Below, piece by piece: positions 8,428 through 16,753 of a stretch of DNA of 64,000 nt. The stretch comes from Sphingobacterium cavernae (GTDB lineage Bacteria; Bacteroidota; Bacteroidia; Sphingobacteriales; Sphingobacteriaceae): the NCBI RefSeq assembly GCF_008520265.1, contig NZ_VIQM01000040.1, positions 1 to 64,000 of the forward strand, read 5' to 3'. The translations under genes were made by a program, and so were the position numbers. Below the pieces are notes generated by a model, which saw only the letters and a program-made list of their open reading frames with translations, made no database searches and was not told the DNA's origin. The stretch's first letter is position 1; each line of letters begins with the position of its first letter.

Positions 8428-8664
8428 CTATTCTGATACAGCCGTCTCTAATTCTTCAGGTTTGAATCCGATGATACGGTGCTTCACTTCCTCACCATCC
8501 AATACAATTACTGTAGGCACCGTACGTACTTTAAACTTAACTGCCAACTCTGGCTCATCAAATGGATTGATCGTTTCATACGAAATACCTTTGTTATCTA
8601 AGTACGCCGACACTTGTGCGCATGGTGCACAATCGTTTTTTTCGAATTTAATGATTCTTGCCAT
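8428..8664 (-). CDS. nrdH: NrdH glutaredoxin-like thioredoxin
   Basis: A 78-aa redoxin with the active-site pair Cys12-x-x-Cys15 (CAPC), the cis-Pro loop VRTVPTV, and a GFKPEEL C-terminal segment. NrdH reduces NrdE in class Ib systems. The CxxC is CAPC rather than the frequent CVQC/CxQC of NrdH proteins, so a small thioredoxin/glutaredoxin is an alternative name, but the operon position favours NrdH. It is the first gene of the operon, and the transcript should start in 8665-8830. Confidence 0.9.
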   Translation of the reverse strand: MARIIKFEKNDCAPCAQVSAYLDNKGISYETINPFDEPELAVKFKVRTVPTVIVLDGEEVKHRIIGFKPEELETAVSE

Positions 8665-8817
8665 GTTGTATATTAAGTTTGATAGTAATTCGTATCCAAA
8701 TTTTACTGACTTGGATAAAATATTACTGAAGTTTGTAAATAAACGCTGCGATAGCAGATGAGTTTCTGCGATTCTTTAACAAATATCATATATTTTGGTT
8801 CCAAGCGGTAGTTATAC

Positions 8818-8835
8818 TTTTCCACATTATCCACA
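8818..8835 (+). promoter_or_regulatory. Tandem DnaA boxes
   Basis: TTTTCCACA (one mismatch) is directly followed by TTATCCACA (perfect consensus, 8827-8835). The pair lies about 155-170 bp upstream of the nrdH start codon. Confidence 0.7.
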
Positions 8836-8905
8836 TCTCGGAATCTAAAACTGCGTTAGTAGAGTTGTTTTATTTGCAAAACCCTGTTAACCAGCATTAA
8901 TTGGG

Positions 8906-8914
8906 TGTGGATAA
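8906..8914 (-). promoter_or_regulatory. DnaA box
   Basis: TGTGGATAA is the exact reverse complement of the consensus DnaA box TTATCCACA. It lies 70 bp beyond the tandem pair and in opposite orientation. Confidence 0.7.
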
Positions 8915-9080
8915 CTTTAAAAATTGGAATTATTAACAAAATTTAGCAACGCTTTTCGAATAAAATTTCATTGTAAAAAAATAAATTTTATTAGCTAGTC
9001 TGCCCTTTATTTACTATATTTTTACACCATAATCTACCAAGATTTTGAAAATGATAATTCAAATGTACTTATTCATTAAA

Positions 9081-9110
9081 TATCATTTCAACGGTTATCA
9101 TTTCAACGGT
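9081..9110. repeat. Perfect 15-bp tandem duplication
   Basis: Two identical adjacent 15-mers (9081-9095 and 9096-9110) begin TATCATTTCAACGGT. They end 17 bases before the S9 peptidase ATG, so the duplication lies in its leader. Confidence 0.9.
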
Positions 9111-9127
9111 TCCATTTTTATAAAATT

Positions 9128-11530
9128 ATGAAAAAACTATCTATTTATTTTTTGCTATTCCTCGGTACAAATGTATTCGCACAAGAAAGCATTACTTTTC
9201 AAAAACCTTCTTCTGAAATTCTTGCTTTGGCGGATTTTCAACGTCCTCCATCCGTGAGTCTAAGTCCAGATAAATCTTGGGTGTTATTAAGTTATAGACC
9301 TACTTACAAGACTTTGGAAGAATTGGGTCAAGAGGAAATCCGATTGGCTGGATTGCGTATCAATGCAAAAACTAGAATTTCAAGTACTGAAAACTATTTC
9401 CAAAATCTTCGTTTACGTTCAGCACATGACGGTAAAGAATTTGATATAGCAGGCTTACCAGCGAATGCCTTGATTTCAAATATTTCATTTTCTTCAGATA
9501 GCAAATACATTGCTTTCACGCATACCAATGATTCAGGGGTTTCACTTTGGGTATTAGACATTGATGCTAAAAGTGCGAAGCAACTAACAGATTATGATCT
9601 GAATGCTGTATTGAATGATCCTTACCAATGGTTACGTAATTCACAAGGTTTGCTCATTAGTAAATCTCCCACTAATAGACCAGCTCTAATCGATCACAGC
9701 AAAGATCTGCCTACTGGCCCTGTTGTATCTACGAGTGAAGGTAAAGTTTCACAATTGAGAACATATCAAGATTTGTTGAAAAATCCGCAAGATGAGCAAG
9801 ATTTTGTTTCTTTAGCGACAGCGGAATTGTATTGGATTGATTTGCAGGGACAGCAAACCAAATTTTTGTCTGCTGACTTATACACCCAGGCTAATGTCTC
9901 TCCAGATGGAAAGTATGTTTTAGTTTCGAAACTCAAAAAGCCTTTTTCATACGTTGTTGCTTACAATTCATTTCCGCAGGAAGCGAATGTGTATGCTATA
10001 GATGGTTCGTTGGTACAAAAAGTAAATGAGACACCACTCATGGAAATCATGCCTAAAGGATTTTCTTCAACGCGACCAGGCAAGCGTATGTTAACATGGC
10101 GTGTAGACAAGCCAAATACTTTATTTTTCGTGCAAGCTTTGGATGGGGGAGATGCCAATAAACCTGCAGAATTCCGAGATGAGCTATTTACTTGGGAGTA
10201 TCCATTCTCTGCTGAGCCAAAATCATTGACAAAAGTTAAAGATCGTTTTGCTGGAATTATTTGGGGTAACGATACGTATGCGTTAGTGTCTTCGAGTTGG
10301 TATGATACACGTAATTCTAAATCTTTCGTGTTGAATCCAACAACAGGAGATGCTAGGTTATTAATTGACCGCAACAGTCAAGATGTATATTCACATCCAG
10401 GAGCTGTACACCGTGAAAGAAACCAATTCGGAACTTTTAGTATGTTCATTAATAAGGATAAAACGTATTGGGTAGGAGCGGGTCATACAAAAGAGGGTGA
10501 GTTTCCTTTTATTGATGAATTGGATTTAAAAACCTTAAAGAAAAAGCGCATTTATACAGCACCCTCTTCAGATTTGCAAGAACGCATCGCCGAAGTGAGT
10601 GATATTACAAAAGGAGATATTTTAATTTCTTTGCAATCAGCAAAGCAATACCCGAATTATTATACAAAGAACATTAAATCAGGTAAACAAAAAGCTGTTA
10701 CAGCGATCGAAAATCCTTTTAAAAGTTTAGAGACGGTTCACAAGGAAGTGTTGAACTACAAGCGCAATGACGGTGTGGAATTGTCAGGTACGTTGTATTT
10801 GCCAGCTGGATATGATTTTACGAAAAAGGAAAAATTACCACTCTTGATTTGGGCTTATCCACGTGAATATAAAGATAAGACAACCGCGGGACAGAGTACA
10901 GCTAATCCAAAGGAATTTACTTTTCCGAGTTATGGTTCATTTATTTATTGGGTGACCAAAGGTTATGCTGTTTTGGATAATGCTGCGTTCCCGATAGTAG
11001 GAGAGGGAAAAGCTGAACCAAACGATACATTTATTCCACAGTTGGTAGCGAATGCAGAGGCTGCGATTAATGCAGTGGATGAGTTAGGTTATATTGATCG
11101 TAAAAAAGTTGCTGTTGGAGGCCATTCTTATGGTGCTTTTATGACAGCTCATTTGTTATCAAATTCTAATTTATTTGCAGCGGGTATTGCGCGTTCAGGT
11201 GCGTACAATCGTACATTGACGCCTTTTGGTTTCCAATCGGAGCAACGCAACTTTTGGGATGATCCGCAATTGTATATGACAATGTCTCCTTTTATGAGTG
11301 CAAATAAAATGAAAACACCAATGTTGTTGACACATGGTGCGGCAGATAATAATCCAGGAACTTTTACCATGCAGACAGAACGATATTTCCAAGCTTTGAA
11401 AAATCTTGGTGCGCCTGTTCGTATGGTAATTTTACCACGCGAATCGCACGGTTACGCCGCAAAAGAAAATATATTCCATTTGTTGTGGGAGCAAGACCAG
11501 TTCTTAGAGAAATATTTGAAAGGGAAGTAA
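9128..11530 (+). CDS. S9 family serine peptidase (prolyl-oligopeptidase fold), secreted
   Basis: An 800-aa protein with a signal peptide (MKKLSIYFLLFLGTNVFAQ). Residues about 40-540 form a beta-propeller-like domain, and the C-terminal 250 residues an alpha/beta hydrolase. The nucleophile is Ser667 in GGHSYGAFM, followed by the Asp of THGAADNNPG and the His of ESHGYAAKEN, giving a complete triad. The length and the HSYGAF motif resemble the glutamyl endopeptidase/acyl-peptidase-like S9 members common in Bacteroidota. It probably degrades oligopeptides in the periplasm. It is monocistronic and ends in a strong terminator. Confidence 0.92.
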   Translation: MKKLSIYFLLFLGTNVFAQESITFQKPSSEILALADFQRPPSVSLSPDKSWVLLSYRPTYKTLEELGQEEIRLAGLRINAKTRISSTENYFQNLRLRSAHDGKEFDIAGLPANALISNISFSSDSKYIAFTHTNDSGVSLWVLDIDAKSAKQLTDYDLNAVLNDPYQWLRNSQGLLISKSPTNRPALIDHSKDLPTGPVVSTSEGKVSQLRTYQDLLKNPQDEQDFVSLATAELYWIDLQGQQTKFLSADLYTQANVSPDGKYVLVSKLKKPFSYVVAYNSFPQEANVYAIDGSLVQKVNETPLMEIMPKGFSSTRPGKRMLTWRVDKPNTLFFVQALDGGDANKPAEFRDELFTWEYPFSAEPKSLTKVKDRFAGIIWGNDTYALVSSSWYDTRNSKSFVLNPTTGDARLLIDRNSQDVYSHPGAVHRERNQFGTFSMFINKDKTYWVGAGHTKEGEFPFIDELDLKTLKKKRIYTAPSSDLQERIAEVSDITKGDILISLQSAKQYPNYYTKNIKSGKQKAVTAIENPFKSLETVHKEVLNYKRNDGVELSGTLYLPAGYDFTKKEKLPLLIWAYPREYKDKTTAGQSTANPKEFTFPSYGSFIYWVTKGYAVLDNAAFPIVGEGKAEPNDTFIPQLVANAEAAINAVDELGYIDRKKVAVGGHSYGAFMTAHLLSNSNLFAAGIARSGAYNRTLTPFGFQSEQRNFWDDPQLYMTMSPFMSANKMKTPMLLTHGAADNNPGTFTMQTERYFQALKNLGAPVRMVILPRESHGYAAKENIFHLLWEQDQFLEKYLKGK

Positions 11531-11540
11531 CATAAAATTA

Positions 11541-11569
11541 AGAATGGCTGGAAATTTTCCAGCCATTCT
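11541..11569. terminator. Bidirectional terminator
   Basis: A 14-bp near-perfect palindrome (AGAATGGCTGGAAA and its complement) lies between the convergent S9 peptidase and DUF2911 genes, ten bases after the former. Confidence 0.88.
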
Positions 11570-11589
11570 CTCTTTAATTACTGCAAAGG

Positions 11590-12117
11590 CTATTTTGCAA
11601 TTTTTACTGTTATAGGGATTATCATTTCTCCCCACGCTAAATTTATTTTTCCAGCAGGATCAACCGAAATGGTAAACTGTTCTACCGAAGATTTACCTTT
11701 CGAATTTTTAACTTTCACACGCAACTGATCGTCTTGATCTGTATATCTTACTCCCCAACCTTCTGACTTTTTACTGAAAATCACTGTTGTTTCGGTTTGC
11801 CCTGGAATAGTCCAAAGACCGTACTTGCCTTTTGGCAATGCTTGACCTTCAACCAATACATCCTTATCAAATGCAATTGAAGTAATTTCATTGGCACCTG
11901 TGCGCCATACTTCCCCGAATTTTGCGAGGTCAACGCCAAATTGACGTCCTTTCAATGAAGGTTTGCTGTAGTGAATGGCAATATGGACACCATCTGCCGT
12001 AGTGACATGCACTGAATCTGCAGGGCTAGGTCGCTTGGTTTTGTCTTGTTGTGCAAAGACGAAACTCGTCGAAATAAAGGCAATGATAATTGCCAATATG
12101 CTTAATTTTGATTTCAT
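11590..12117 (-). CDS. DUF2911 domain secreted protein
   Basis: A 175-aa protein starting at ATG 12117, where a clear signal peptide begins (MKSKLSILAIIIAF...VFAQ). A longer upstream reading frame only runs through another small gene. The mature part matches DUF2911: SPADSVHVTTADGVHIAIHYSKPSLKGR, then FGEVWRTGANEIT and LPKGKYGLWTIP. The family is common in Bacteroidota and has no assigned function. It is predicted periplasmic. It lies 10 bases after a 58-aa ORF that may be co-transcribed. Confidence 0.85.
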   Translation of the reverse strand: MKSKLSILAIIIAFISTSFVFAQQDKTKRPSPADSVHVTTADGVHIAIHYSKPSLKGRQFGVDLAKFGEVWRTGANEITSIAFDKDVLVEGQALPKGKYGLWTIPGQTETTVIFSKKSEGWGVRYTDQDDQLRVKVKNSKGKSSVEQFTISVDPAGKINLAWGEMIIPITVKIAK

Positions 12118-12127
12118 AAAAGTTGAT

Positions 12128-12304
12128 TTATTCGTTATCTGTGGAATTGTTATCTCTTTGCGAACCATTTCTTCTTGCACCCAGATTCGGTAATCCTTGA
12201 TGTCTCTTCATCGTTTTAGTATCCATAAATTGTTTGTCGGAAGTCGGATTCCCCATTTCTTTATTTCTACTCTTGTCTTGGGCTGTCGTAATTTTATTTT
12301 TCAT
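12128..12304 (-). CDS. Small basic hydrophilic protein, 58 aa, unknown
   Basis: An ORF from ATG 12304 to TAA 12128 encodes 58 residues rich in Lys, Arg, Asn, Asp and Gln (MKNKITTAQDKSRNKEMGNP at the start). It has no signal, no membrane segment and no Cys. It ends 10 bases before the DUF2911 start in the same direction, which suggests an operon. I do not recognise the family. The sequence looks intrinsically disordered. The only support is an open frame, the arrangement and protein-like composition, so it may still be spurious. Confidence 0.5.
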   Translation of the reverse strand: MKNKITTAQDKSRNKEMGNPTSDKQFMDTKTMKRHQGLPNLGARRNGSQRDNNSTDNE

Positions 12305-12400
12305 AGCTAAATAGTTTAGTTTATAAGCTTCTACCTATTTATAACGTCTGAAAAACTAAATTGTTCATTCATAGATTAATGGTGTATGAATATAACAAAA

Positions 12401-12424
12401 AAAGCTCAGGATTTCCGGAGCTTT
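12401..12424 (-). terminator. Terminator after ilvA
   Basis: The stem AAAGCTC (12401-12407) pairs with GAGCTTT (12418-12424). On the minus strand it is followed by a T-run, 22 bases downstream of the ilvA stop. It closes the branched-chain amino-acid operon. Confidence 0.82.
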
Positions 12425-12445
12425 AAACATTTGTATTATAGTTTT

Positions 12446-13699
12446 TTACACCAAATATTCAAATAATGTTTGGTCTTTATTAATTTCTATGAAATCGAAT
12501 TTGTAAGCTTTTAAGCGTTCGATAAATGGAATATAATCTTTTGGACTGTTTAACTCAATTCCGATTAATGCAGGGCCACGTTCACGTTCAGTTTTCTTGA
12601 TATATTCAAAACGCGTAATATCATCTTTTGGACCTAAAACCTCAGTCACTAACAAACGTAAAGCACCTGGTCTTTGCGGAAAGCGTACAATAAAGTAGTG
12701 TTTGAAACCTTCGTAAAGCAAAGACATTTCTTTTATCTCGCTCATACGATCGATGTCATTATTACCTCCAGACACTACACAAACTACTTTCTTTCCTTTA
12801 ATCTCTTCTTTGTGAAATTCCAATGCCGCAATTGCCAAAGCGCCAGCCGGCTCTGCAACGATAGCATCTTTATTGTACAATTCTAATATTGTCGTACAGA
12901 TTTTTCCTTCGGGAATAGATTTGACAGAATCCAGCAATTGAGAACTGATATCATAAGTCAATTGACCGATTTTCTTTACTGCAGCACCATCCACAAATTT
13001 GTTGATTTGTTCTAGTTCAATTGGGCCGCCATTTGCTAAGGCAGCTTGCATCGAAGGCGCACCTTCGGGCTCTACGCCATATAATTTGGTGGAAGGTGAG
13101 TATTTGCGCATGTGATAACTCACGCCAGAAGATAAACCACCGCCACCAATCGGCAAGATGATAGCATCCACATCTGCAAGATCTTCCAAAATTTCAACAG
13201 CGACTGTTCCTTGTCCTTCAATGATTTCTAAATCATCAAAAGGAGGGATGAAGGTCATATTGTTTTGTGCACAATAATCTAAGGCGGCCTTTTGACAATC
13301 GTCAAAAGTATCTCCTGTCAAAATGATTTCAATGTTGCCATTGCCCCACATTTCTGTTTGGGTAATTTTTTGACGAGGAGTAGGGCCAGGCATAAAGATG
13401 ACCCCTTTGATATCTAATCTTTTGCACGATAACGCTACACCTTGGGCGTGATTTCCAGCACTAGCACAGACTACACCTGCAGCACGTTGTTCTGCGGATA
13501 AAGATGAAATTTTGTTGAAAGCACCGCGTAATTTGTACGAACGTACAACTTGTAGATCTTCTCTTTTTAGATAAATATCCGCACCATATCTCTCGGACAA
13601 ATGTATATTGTATTGCAAAGGAGTCCTTGTCACTACATCCTTAATTCTTGCCTTTGCTTGTATAGAATCGATTGGTAAAGTTTTTAAATCTACACTCAT
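12446..13699 (-). CDS. ilvA: Threonine dehydratase (biosynthetic)
   Basis: A 417-aa PLP enzyme that deaminates threonine to 2-oxobutanoate, the committed step to isoleucine. The PLP Lys is Lys56 in VRSYKLRGAFNKI. SAGNHAQGVAL and the GGGGLSSGV phosphate-binding loop follow, then SGGNND near residue 320. The C-terminal about 90 residues (YFIVRFPQRPGALRLL) form a single short ACT-like regulatory domain, shorter than the double domain of E. coli IlvA. It is the last gene of the ilv-leu cluster, separated from leuA by a secreted unknown protein. Confidence 0.95.
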   Translation of the reverse strand: MSVDLKTLPIDSIQAKARIKDVVTRTPLQYNIHLSERYGADIYLKREDLQVVRSYKLRGAFNKISSLSAEQRAAGVVCASAGNHAQGVALSCKRLDIKGVIFMPGPTPRQKITQTEMWGNGNIEIILTGDTFDDCQKAALDYCAQNNMTFIPPFDDLEIIEGQGTVAVEILEDLADVDAIILPIGGGGLSSGVSYHMRKYSPSTKLYGVEPEGAPSMQAALANGGPIELEQINKFVDGAAVKKIGQLTYDISSQLLDSVKSIPEGKICTTILELYNKDAIVAEPAGALAIAALEFHKEEIKGKKVVCVVSGGNNDIDRMSEIKEMSLLYEGFKHYFIVRFPQRPGALRLLVTEVLGPKDDITRFEYIKKTERERGPALIGIELNSPKDYIPFIERLKAYKFDFIEINKDQTLFEYLV

Positions 13700-13720
13700 A
13701 TTTAGTATTTTTTAAGTGAT

Positions 13721-14365
13721 TTATAATGTCTTTAGTGATATTTTATTGAAATACATTTTGAGCAAATTATCACTAAAACCATGAAGTTTGATAGAATCGT
13801 CCTTTGAAAATGATTCCGACTGCGCTTTGCTAAAATCTAATCCAATGTAGTATATGAGTTCAAATTTGTTATTATAGAAAGCTAAGAGTTTCGTTGGCTG
13901 GATGATTTTAATACGTTCATATATGGTCGTACCACTTACTCCTTTGGCCCAACCAAATATATCATTTGGATATAAGTTATAGTGTTTATACGCTTTCTCA
14001 GCCATTTTATAGGCTGTTTCTACATTATTACTATTTAAGATGATATCAGAAATAACTTCAATATCTTTTTGATTTAATAGTGTGGAATCCTCTGCATTTT
14101 CAATCCAATCTTTTATAAGATTATCATAGGAGAAGTTATTCTCAATAGTGTCATTTGTTAAATTAGGATTAGGATTACAAGAATAGATTTTAATAATATG
14201 TGTCTCTTTAAAAGGATAAGTATTGAGCCTTTGTTTTAGGTCTATGTATTCCTTTTCGGTATATTCTTTTTCAAAATCAGCTAAAGTTTTTCTATTCTGG
14301 GCAGAGACGATGTTGCTCAAACATATCAGAGACACAGAAAGATATAAGACTAATGTTATGTTCAT
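13721..14365 (-). CDS. Secreted protein of unknown function
   Basis: A 214-aa protein. The N-terminus is a cleavable signal peptide (MNITLVLYLSVSLICLSNIVSAQ). The mature region is charged and mostly helical, with no recognised domain. One Cys follows the signal (IYSCNPNPNL). The AYKMAEKAYKHYNLYPND stretch looks like one helical repeat, and a later segment is beta-rich (LLAFYNNKFELIYYIGLDF). It lies between leuA and ilvA, preceded by a hairpin after leuA and only 21 bases before ilvA. It is likely an inserted passenger gene, since nothing in it suggests a biosynthetic role. I do not recognise the family. Confidence 0.7.
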   Translation of the reverse strand: MNITLVLYLSVSLICLSNIVSAQNRKTLADFEKEYTEKEYIDLKQRLNTYPFKETHIIKIYSCNPNPNLTNDTIENNFSYDNLIKDWIENAEDSTLLNQKDIEVISDIILNSNNVETAYKMAEKAYKHYNLYPNDIFGWAKGVSGTTIYERIKIIQPTKLLAFYNNKFELIYYIGLDFSKAQSESFSKDDSIKLHGFSDNLLKMYFNKISLKTL

Positions 14366-14379
14366 CGCTATAAAACTAA

Positions 14380-14408
14380 CAAGACGCCATTGATTGAATG
14401 ACGTCTTG
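14380..14408 (-). terminator. Hairpin after leuA
   Basis: CAAGACG (14380-14386) pairs with CGTCTTG (14402-14408), with inner CATT/AATG pairing. It lies 12 bases after the leuA stop, and the T-tract on the minus strand is only moderate. It may attenuate transcription into the two distal genes. Confidence 0.6.
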
Positions 14409-14420
14409 CTGAATATAATA

Positions 14421-15575
14421 TTATTTTACCAACGTCAATAAATCTTCGTCGGTGATTTCTTTTTTAGCGTCAGCTAAAACCAAGAATCGTTCGTAAGTGC
14501 TTGCTAAGACTTCTTTGTCTAAGTGATGGCCAAGGCGTTCTAAGTGATGTTTTAATGCATGACGACCCGAACGTGCAGTCAAGATTATATCCGCTTCTGC
14601 TAAACCAACATCTTCTGGACGCATAATTTCGTAAGTCTCACGGTGTTTTAAGAAACCATCTTGGTGAATACCTGAGCTGTGTGCGAAAGCATTTCTACCC
14701 ACGATAGCTTTATTTGGCTGTACAGGCATATTCATCATCTCACTTACTTTACGTGATAAATAAGTGAACATTTTGCTGTCGATATTTGAAGTCAAATTGC
14801 CAAATTCCTTATTATGCACTTTCAAGATCATAGCAACTTCTTCTAGTGAAGTGTTACCAGCACGTTCGCCGATACCATTTATTGTACATTCTACTTGACG
14901 AGCTCCATTTTGTACAGCAGCGATAGAATTAGCTGTTGCTAGTCCTAAATCGTTGTGGCAATGGGCAGAAATGATCGCTTGGTCAATGTTGCTTACATTT
15001 TCCTTCAAATATTTGATAATATTACCATATTGATGGGGCAAGCAATAGCCATTTGTATCCGGGATATTGACAACTGTAGCCCCAGCAGCAATAACACCTT
15101 CGATCATACGTGCTAAGTATTCTGGATTTGAACGACCAGCGTCTTCTGCATAAAACTCTATATCTTCAACGAATTGTTTTGCATATTTTACCGCTGCAAT
15201 ACCACGCTCTAAAATTGCATCGTGTGTACTATTAAATTTATACTGAATATGTACGTCAGATACACCTATACCAGTATGAATACGAGGTCTTTTTGCATAT
15301 TTAAGTGCTTCAGCAGCAACTTTGATATCATTTTCATTTGCACGTGTCAATGCACAAATGATTACATCATTTACAGCTTTTGATAATTCAACTACAGATT
15401 GAAAATCACCAGGGCTTGACACAGGAAAACCTGCTTCGATGATATCCACGCCTAGACGTTCAAGATCTTTTGCAATTTCAACTTTTTCAATTGTTGTCAA
15501 TTGACATCCCGGTACTTGTTCACCATCACGTAATGTCGTGTCGAAAATGTATAAGTGATTCGGATCGTGTAACAT
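14421..15575 (-). CDS. leuA: 2-isopropylmalate synthase
   Basis: A 384-aa TIM-barrel enzyme condensing acetyl-CoA with 2-oxoisovalerate, the first leucine-specific step. It shows [12 protein letters not shown] with the metal-binding Asp, [31 protein letters not shown] with two metal-binding His, and NGIGERAGN. The linker and subdomain region ([19 protein letters not shown]) follows. The protein stops near where the C-terminal leucine-binding regulatory domain would begin; E. coli LeuA is about 520 aa. Classical leucine feedback inhibition is therefore not expected from this polypeptide. Confidence 0.93.
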   Translation of the reverse strand: MLHDPNHLYIFDTTLRDGEQVPGCQLTTIEKVEIAKDLERLGVDIIEAGFPVSSPGDFQSVVELSKAVNDVIICALTRANENDIKVAAEALKYAKRPRIHTGIGVSDVHIQYKFNSTHDAILERGIAAVKYAKQFVEDIEFYAEDAGRSNPEYLARMIEGVIAAGATVVNIPDTNGYCLPHQYGNIIKYLKENVSNIDQAIISAHCHNDLGLATANSIAAVQNGARQVECTINGIGERAGNTSLEEVAMILKVHNKEFGNLTSNIDSKMFTYLSRKVSEMMNMPVQPNKAIVGRNAFAHSSGIHQDGFLKHRETYEIMRPEDVGLAEADIILTARSGRHALKHHLERLGHHLDKEVLASTYERFLVLADAKKEITDEDLLTLVK

Positions 15576-15611
15576 AGTCTTTTCCTTTATATGATTATAC
15601 CTTGGTTATTT

Positions 15612-16685
15612 CTACTTAATAAATTCTAAAACTTTAGCACCCATTTCATTTGTGCCCAAAATTTTATCTGCAGGTGTTTCTGCATTTGCAATATCACCAG
15701 TTCTCCAGCCCGCTTTCAACGTATCGGCTACAGCAGTTGTAACAGTTTTAGCTTCTTCTTGAAGACCAAATGCAATATCCAATAATAAGGCTGCCGATAG
15801 TATAGAAGCTAATGGGTTAGCTTTGTTTTGTCCAGCGATATCGTGTGCAGAACCGTGTATTGGCTCGAAGAATCCTGTACTGTCGCCGATAGATGCTGAC
15901 GCCAACATACCCATCGAACCTGCGATTTGCGATGCTTCATCCGTCAAGATATCACCAAATAAATTAGCAGTCAATACGACATCAAATTTTTTCGGATTTT
16001 TTACCAATTGCATTGCTGCATTATCGATAAACATGTGCTCTGTTTCTACATCCGAATATTCTTTTGCCAGCTCTTGAACCACTTCTCTCCAAAGACGTGA
16101 AGTTTCCAATACGTTAGCTTTATCTACCGAACATAATTTTTTGCCACGTGTGCGCGCTGCTTCGTAAGCTTTGCGTGCAATACGCTCTACTTCGTAACGG
16201 TGGTAGTTCATCAAATCCGAAGCAAATGTGTTGTCCTCATTGCGTTTTTTCTCACCAAAATAAACATCACCTGTCAATTCGCGGAAGAATAAAATATCTG
16301 TTCCACGTAACACTTCAGGTTTTAAACTTGAGGCATCTAATAATTCATCAAATAATAAAATAGGACGTAAGTTTGCATATAAACCTAACTCTTTGCGGAT
16401 TTTCAATAAACCTTGCTCAGGACGAACCTTTGCAGAAGGGTCATTGTCATATTTGGCATGACCTATTGCACCAAATAGGATTGCATCCGAAGCTTTTGCT
16501 TTTTCTAAAGTTTCATCTGGTAATGGGTTACCTGTAGCCTCGATTGCAGTATGTCCCATAATCGCTTCGTCAAATACGAAATCATGGTTATACTTTGCTG
16601 CAATAGCCTCCAATACTTGTTTACCCCAAGTTGTAACTTCTTGTCCGATTCCATCACCTGGAATGATTAGAATATTTTTCTTCAT
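15612..16685 (-). CDS. leuB: 3-isopropylmalate dehydrogenase
   Basis: A 357-aa NAD-dependent beta-decarboxylating dehydrogenase. Motifs are IIPGDGIGQEV at the N-terminus, the RELTGDVYFGEK substrate-binding block, SVDKANVLETSRLWR, and NLFGDILTDEASQIAGSMG with the metal Asp residues, then GFFEPIHGSAHDIAGQ near the NAD site. Length is normal. It lies 36 bases upstream of leuA. U-rich heptad repeats sit directly before its start codon. Confidence 0.95.
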   Translation of the reverse strand: MKKNILIIPGDGIGQEVTTWGKQVLEAIAAKYNHDFVFDEAIMGHTAIEATGNPLPDETLEKAKASDAILFGAIGHAKYDNDPSAKVRPEQGLLKIRKELGLYANLRPILLFDELLDASSLKPEVLRGTDILFFRELTGDVYFGEKKRNEDNTFASDLMNYHRYEVERIARKAYEAARTRGKKLCSVDKANVLETSRLWREVVQELAKEYSDVETEHMFIDNAAMQLVKNPKKFDVVLTANLFGDILTDEASQIAGSMGMLASASIGDSTGFFEPIHGSAHDIAGQNKANPLASILSAALLLDIAFGLQEEAKTVTTAVADTLKAGWRTGDIANAETPADKILGTNEMGAKVLEFIK

Positions 16686-16688
16686 TTT

Positions 16689-16727
16689 CTTTTCAAAGTA
16701 AAAAGTAAAAAATGAAAAGTCAAAAAA
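16689..16727 (-). repeat. U-rich heptad repeats before leuB
   Basis: Read on the minus strand: TTTTGAC, TTTTCAT, TTTTTAC, TTTTTAC with 7-8-bp periodicity, ending about 12 bases before the leuB ATG. It is the same motif family as before nrdF, leuD, the methyltransferase and ilvB. Confidence 0.7.
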
Positions 16728-16753
16728 GCATTTGGCTTATTGATTTTCAAATC

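Larger units (their letters stand above)
8665..9127. other. 463-bp divergent intergenic region, nrdH / S9 peptidase
   Basis: This is the control region between nrdH (minus) and the S9 peptidase (plus). It contains a DnaA-box cluster (8818-8914), a very AT-rich stretch (about 8915-9060) and a perfect 15-bp tandem duplication (9081-9110). I found no convincing full Bacteroidota promoter consensus, NrdR box, RNA gene or ORF in it. Confidence 0.7.

Noticed and set aside
8818..9080. Replication origin
   Set aside because: Only two perfect and one near DnaA box plus AT-rich DNA, with no dnaA/dnaN or typical origin neighbours. Regulation of nrd is the simpler reading. Kept as an alternative within the finding.
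11590..12180. Longer DUF2911 start at 12180
   Set aside because: The extra 21 residues precede a good signal peptide beginning at 12117 and merely overlap the 58-aa ORF in another frame.
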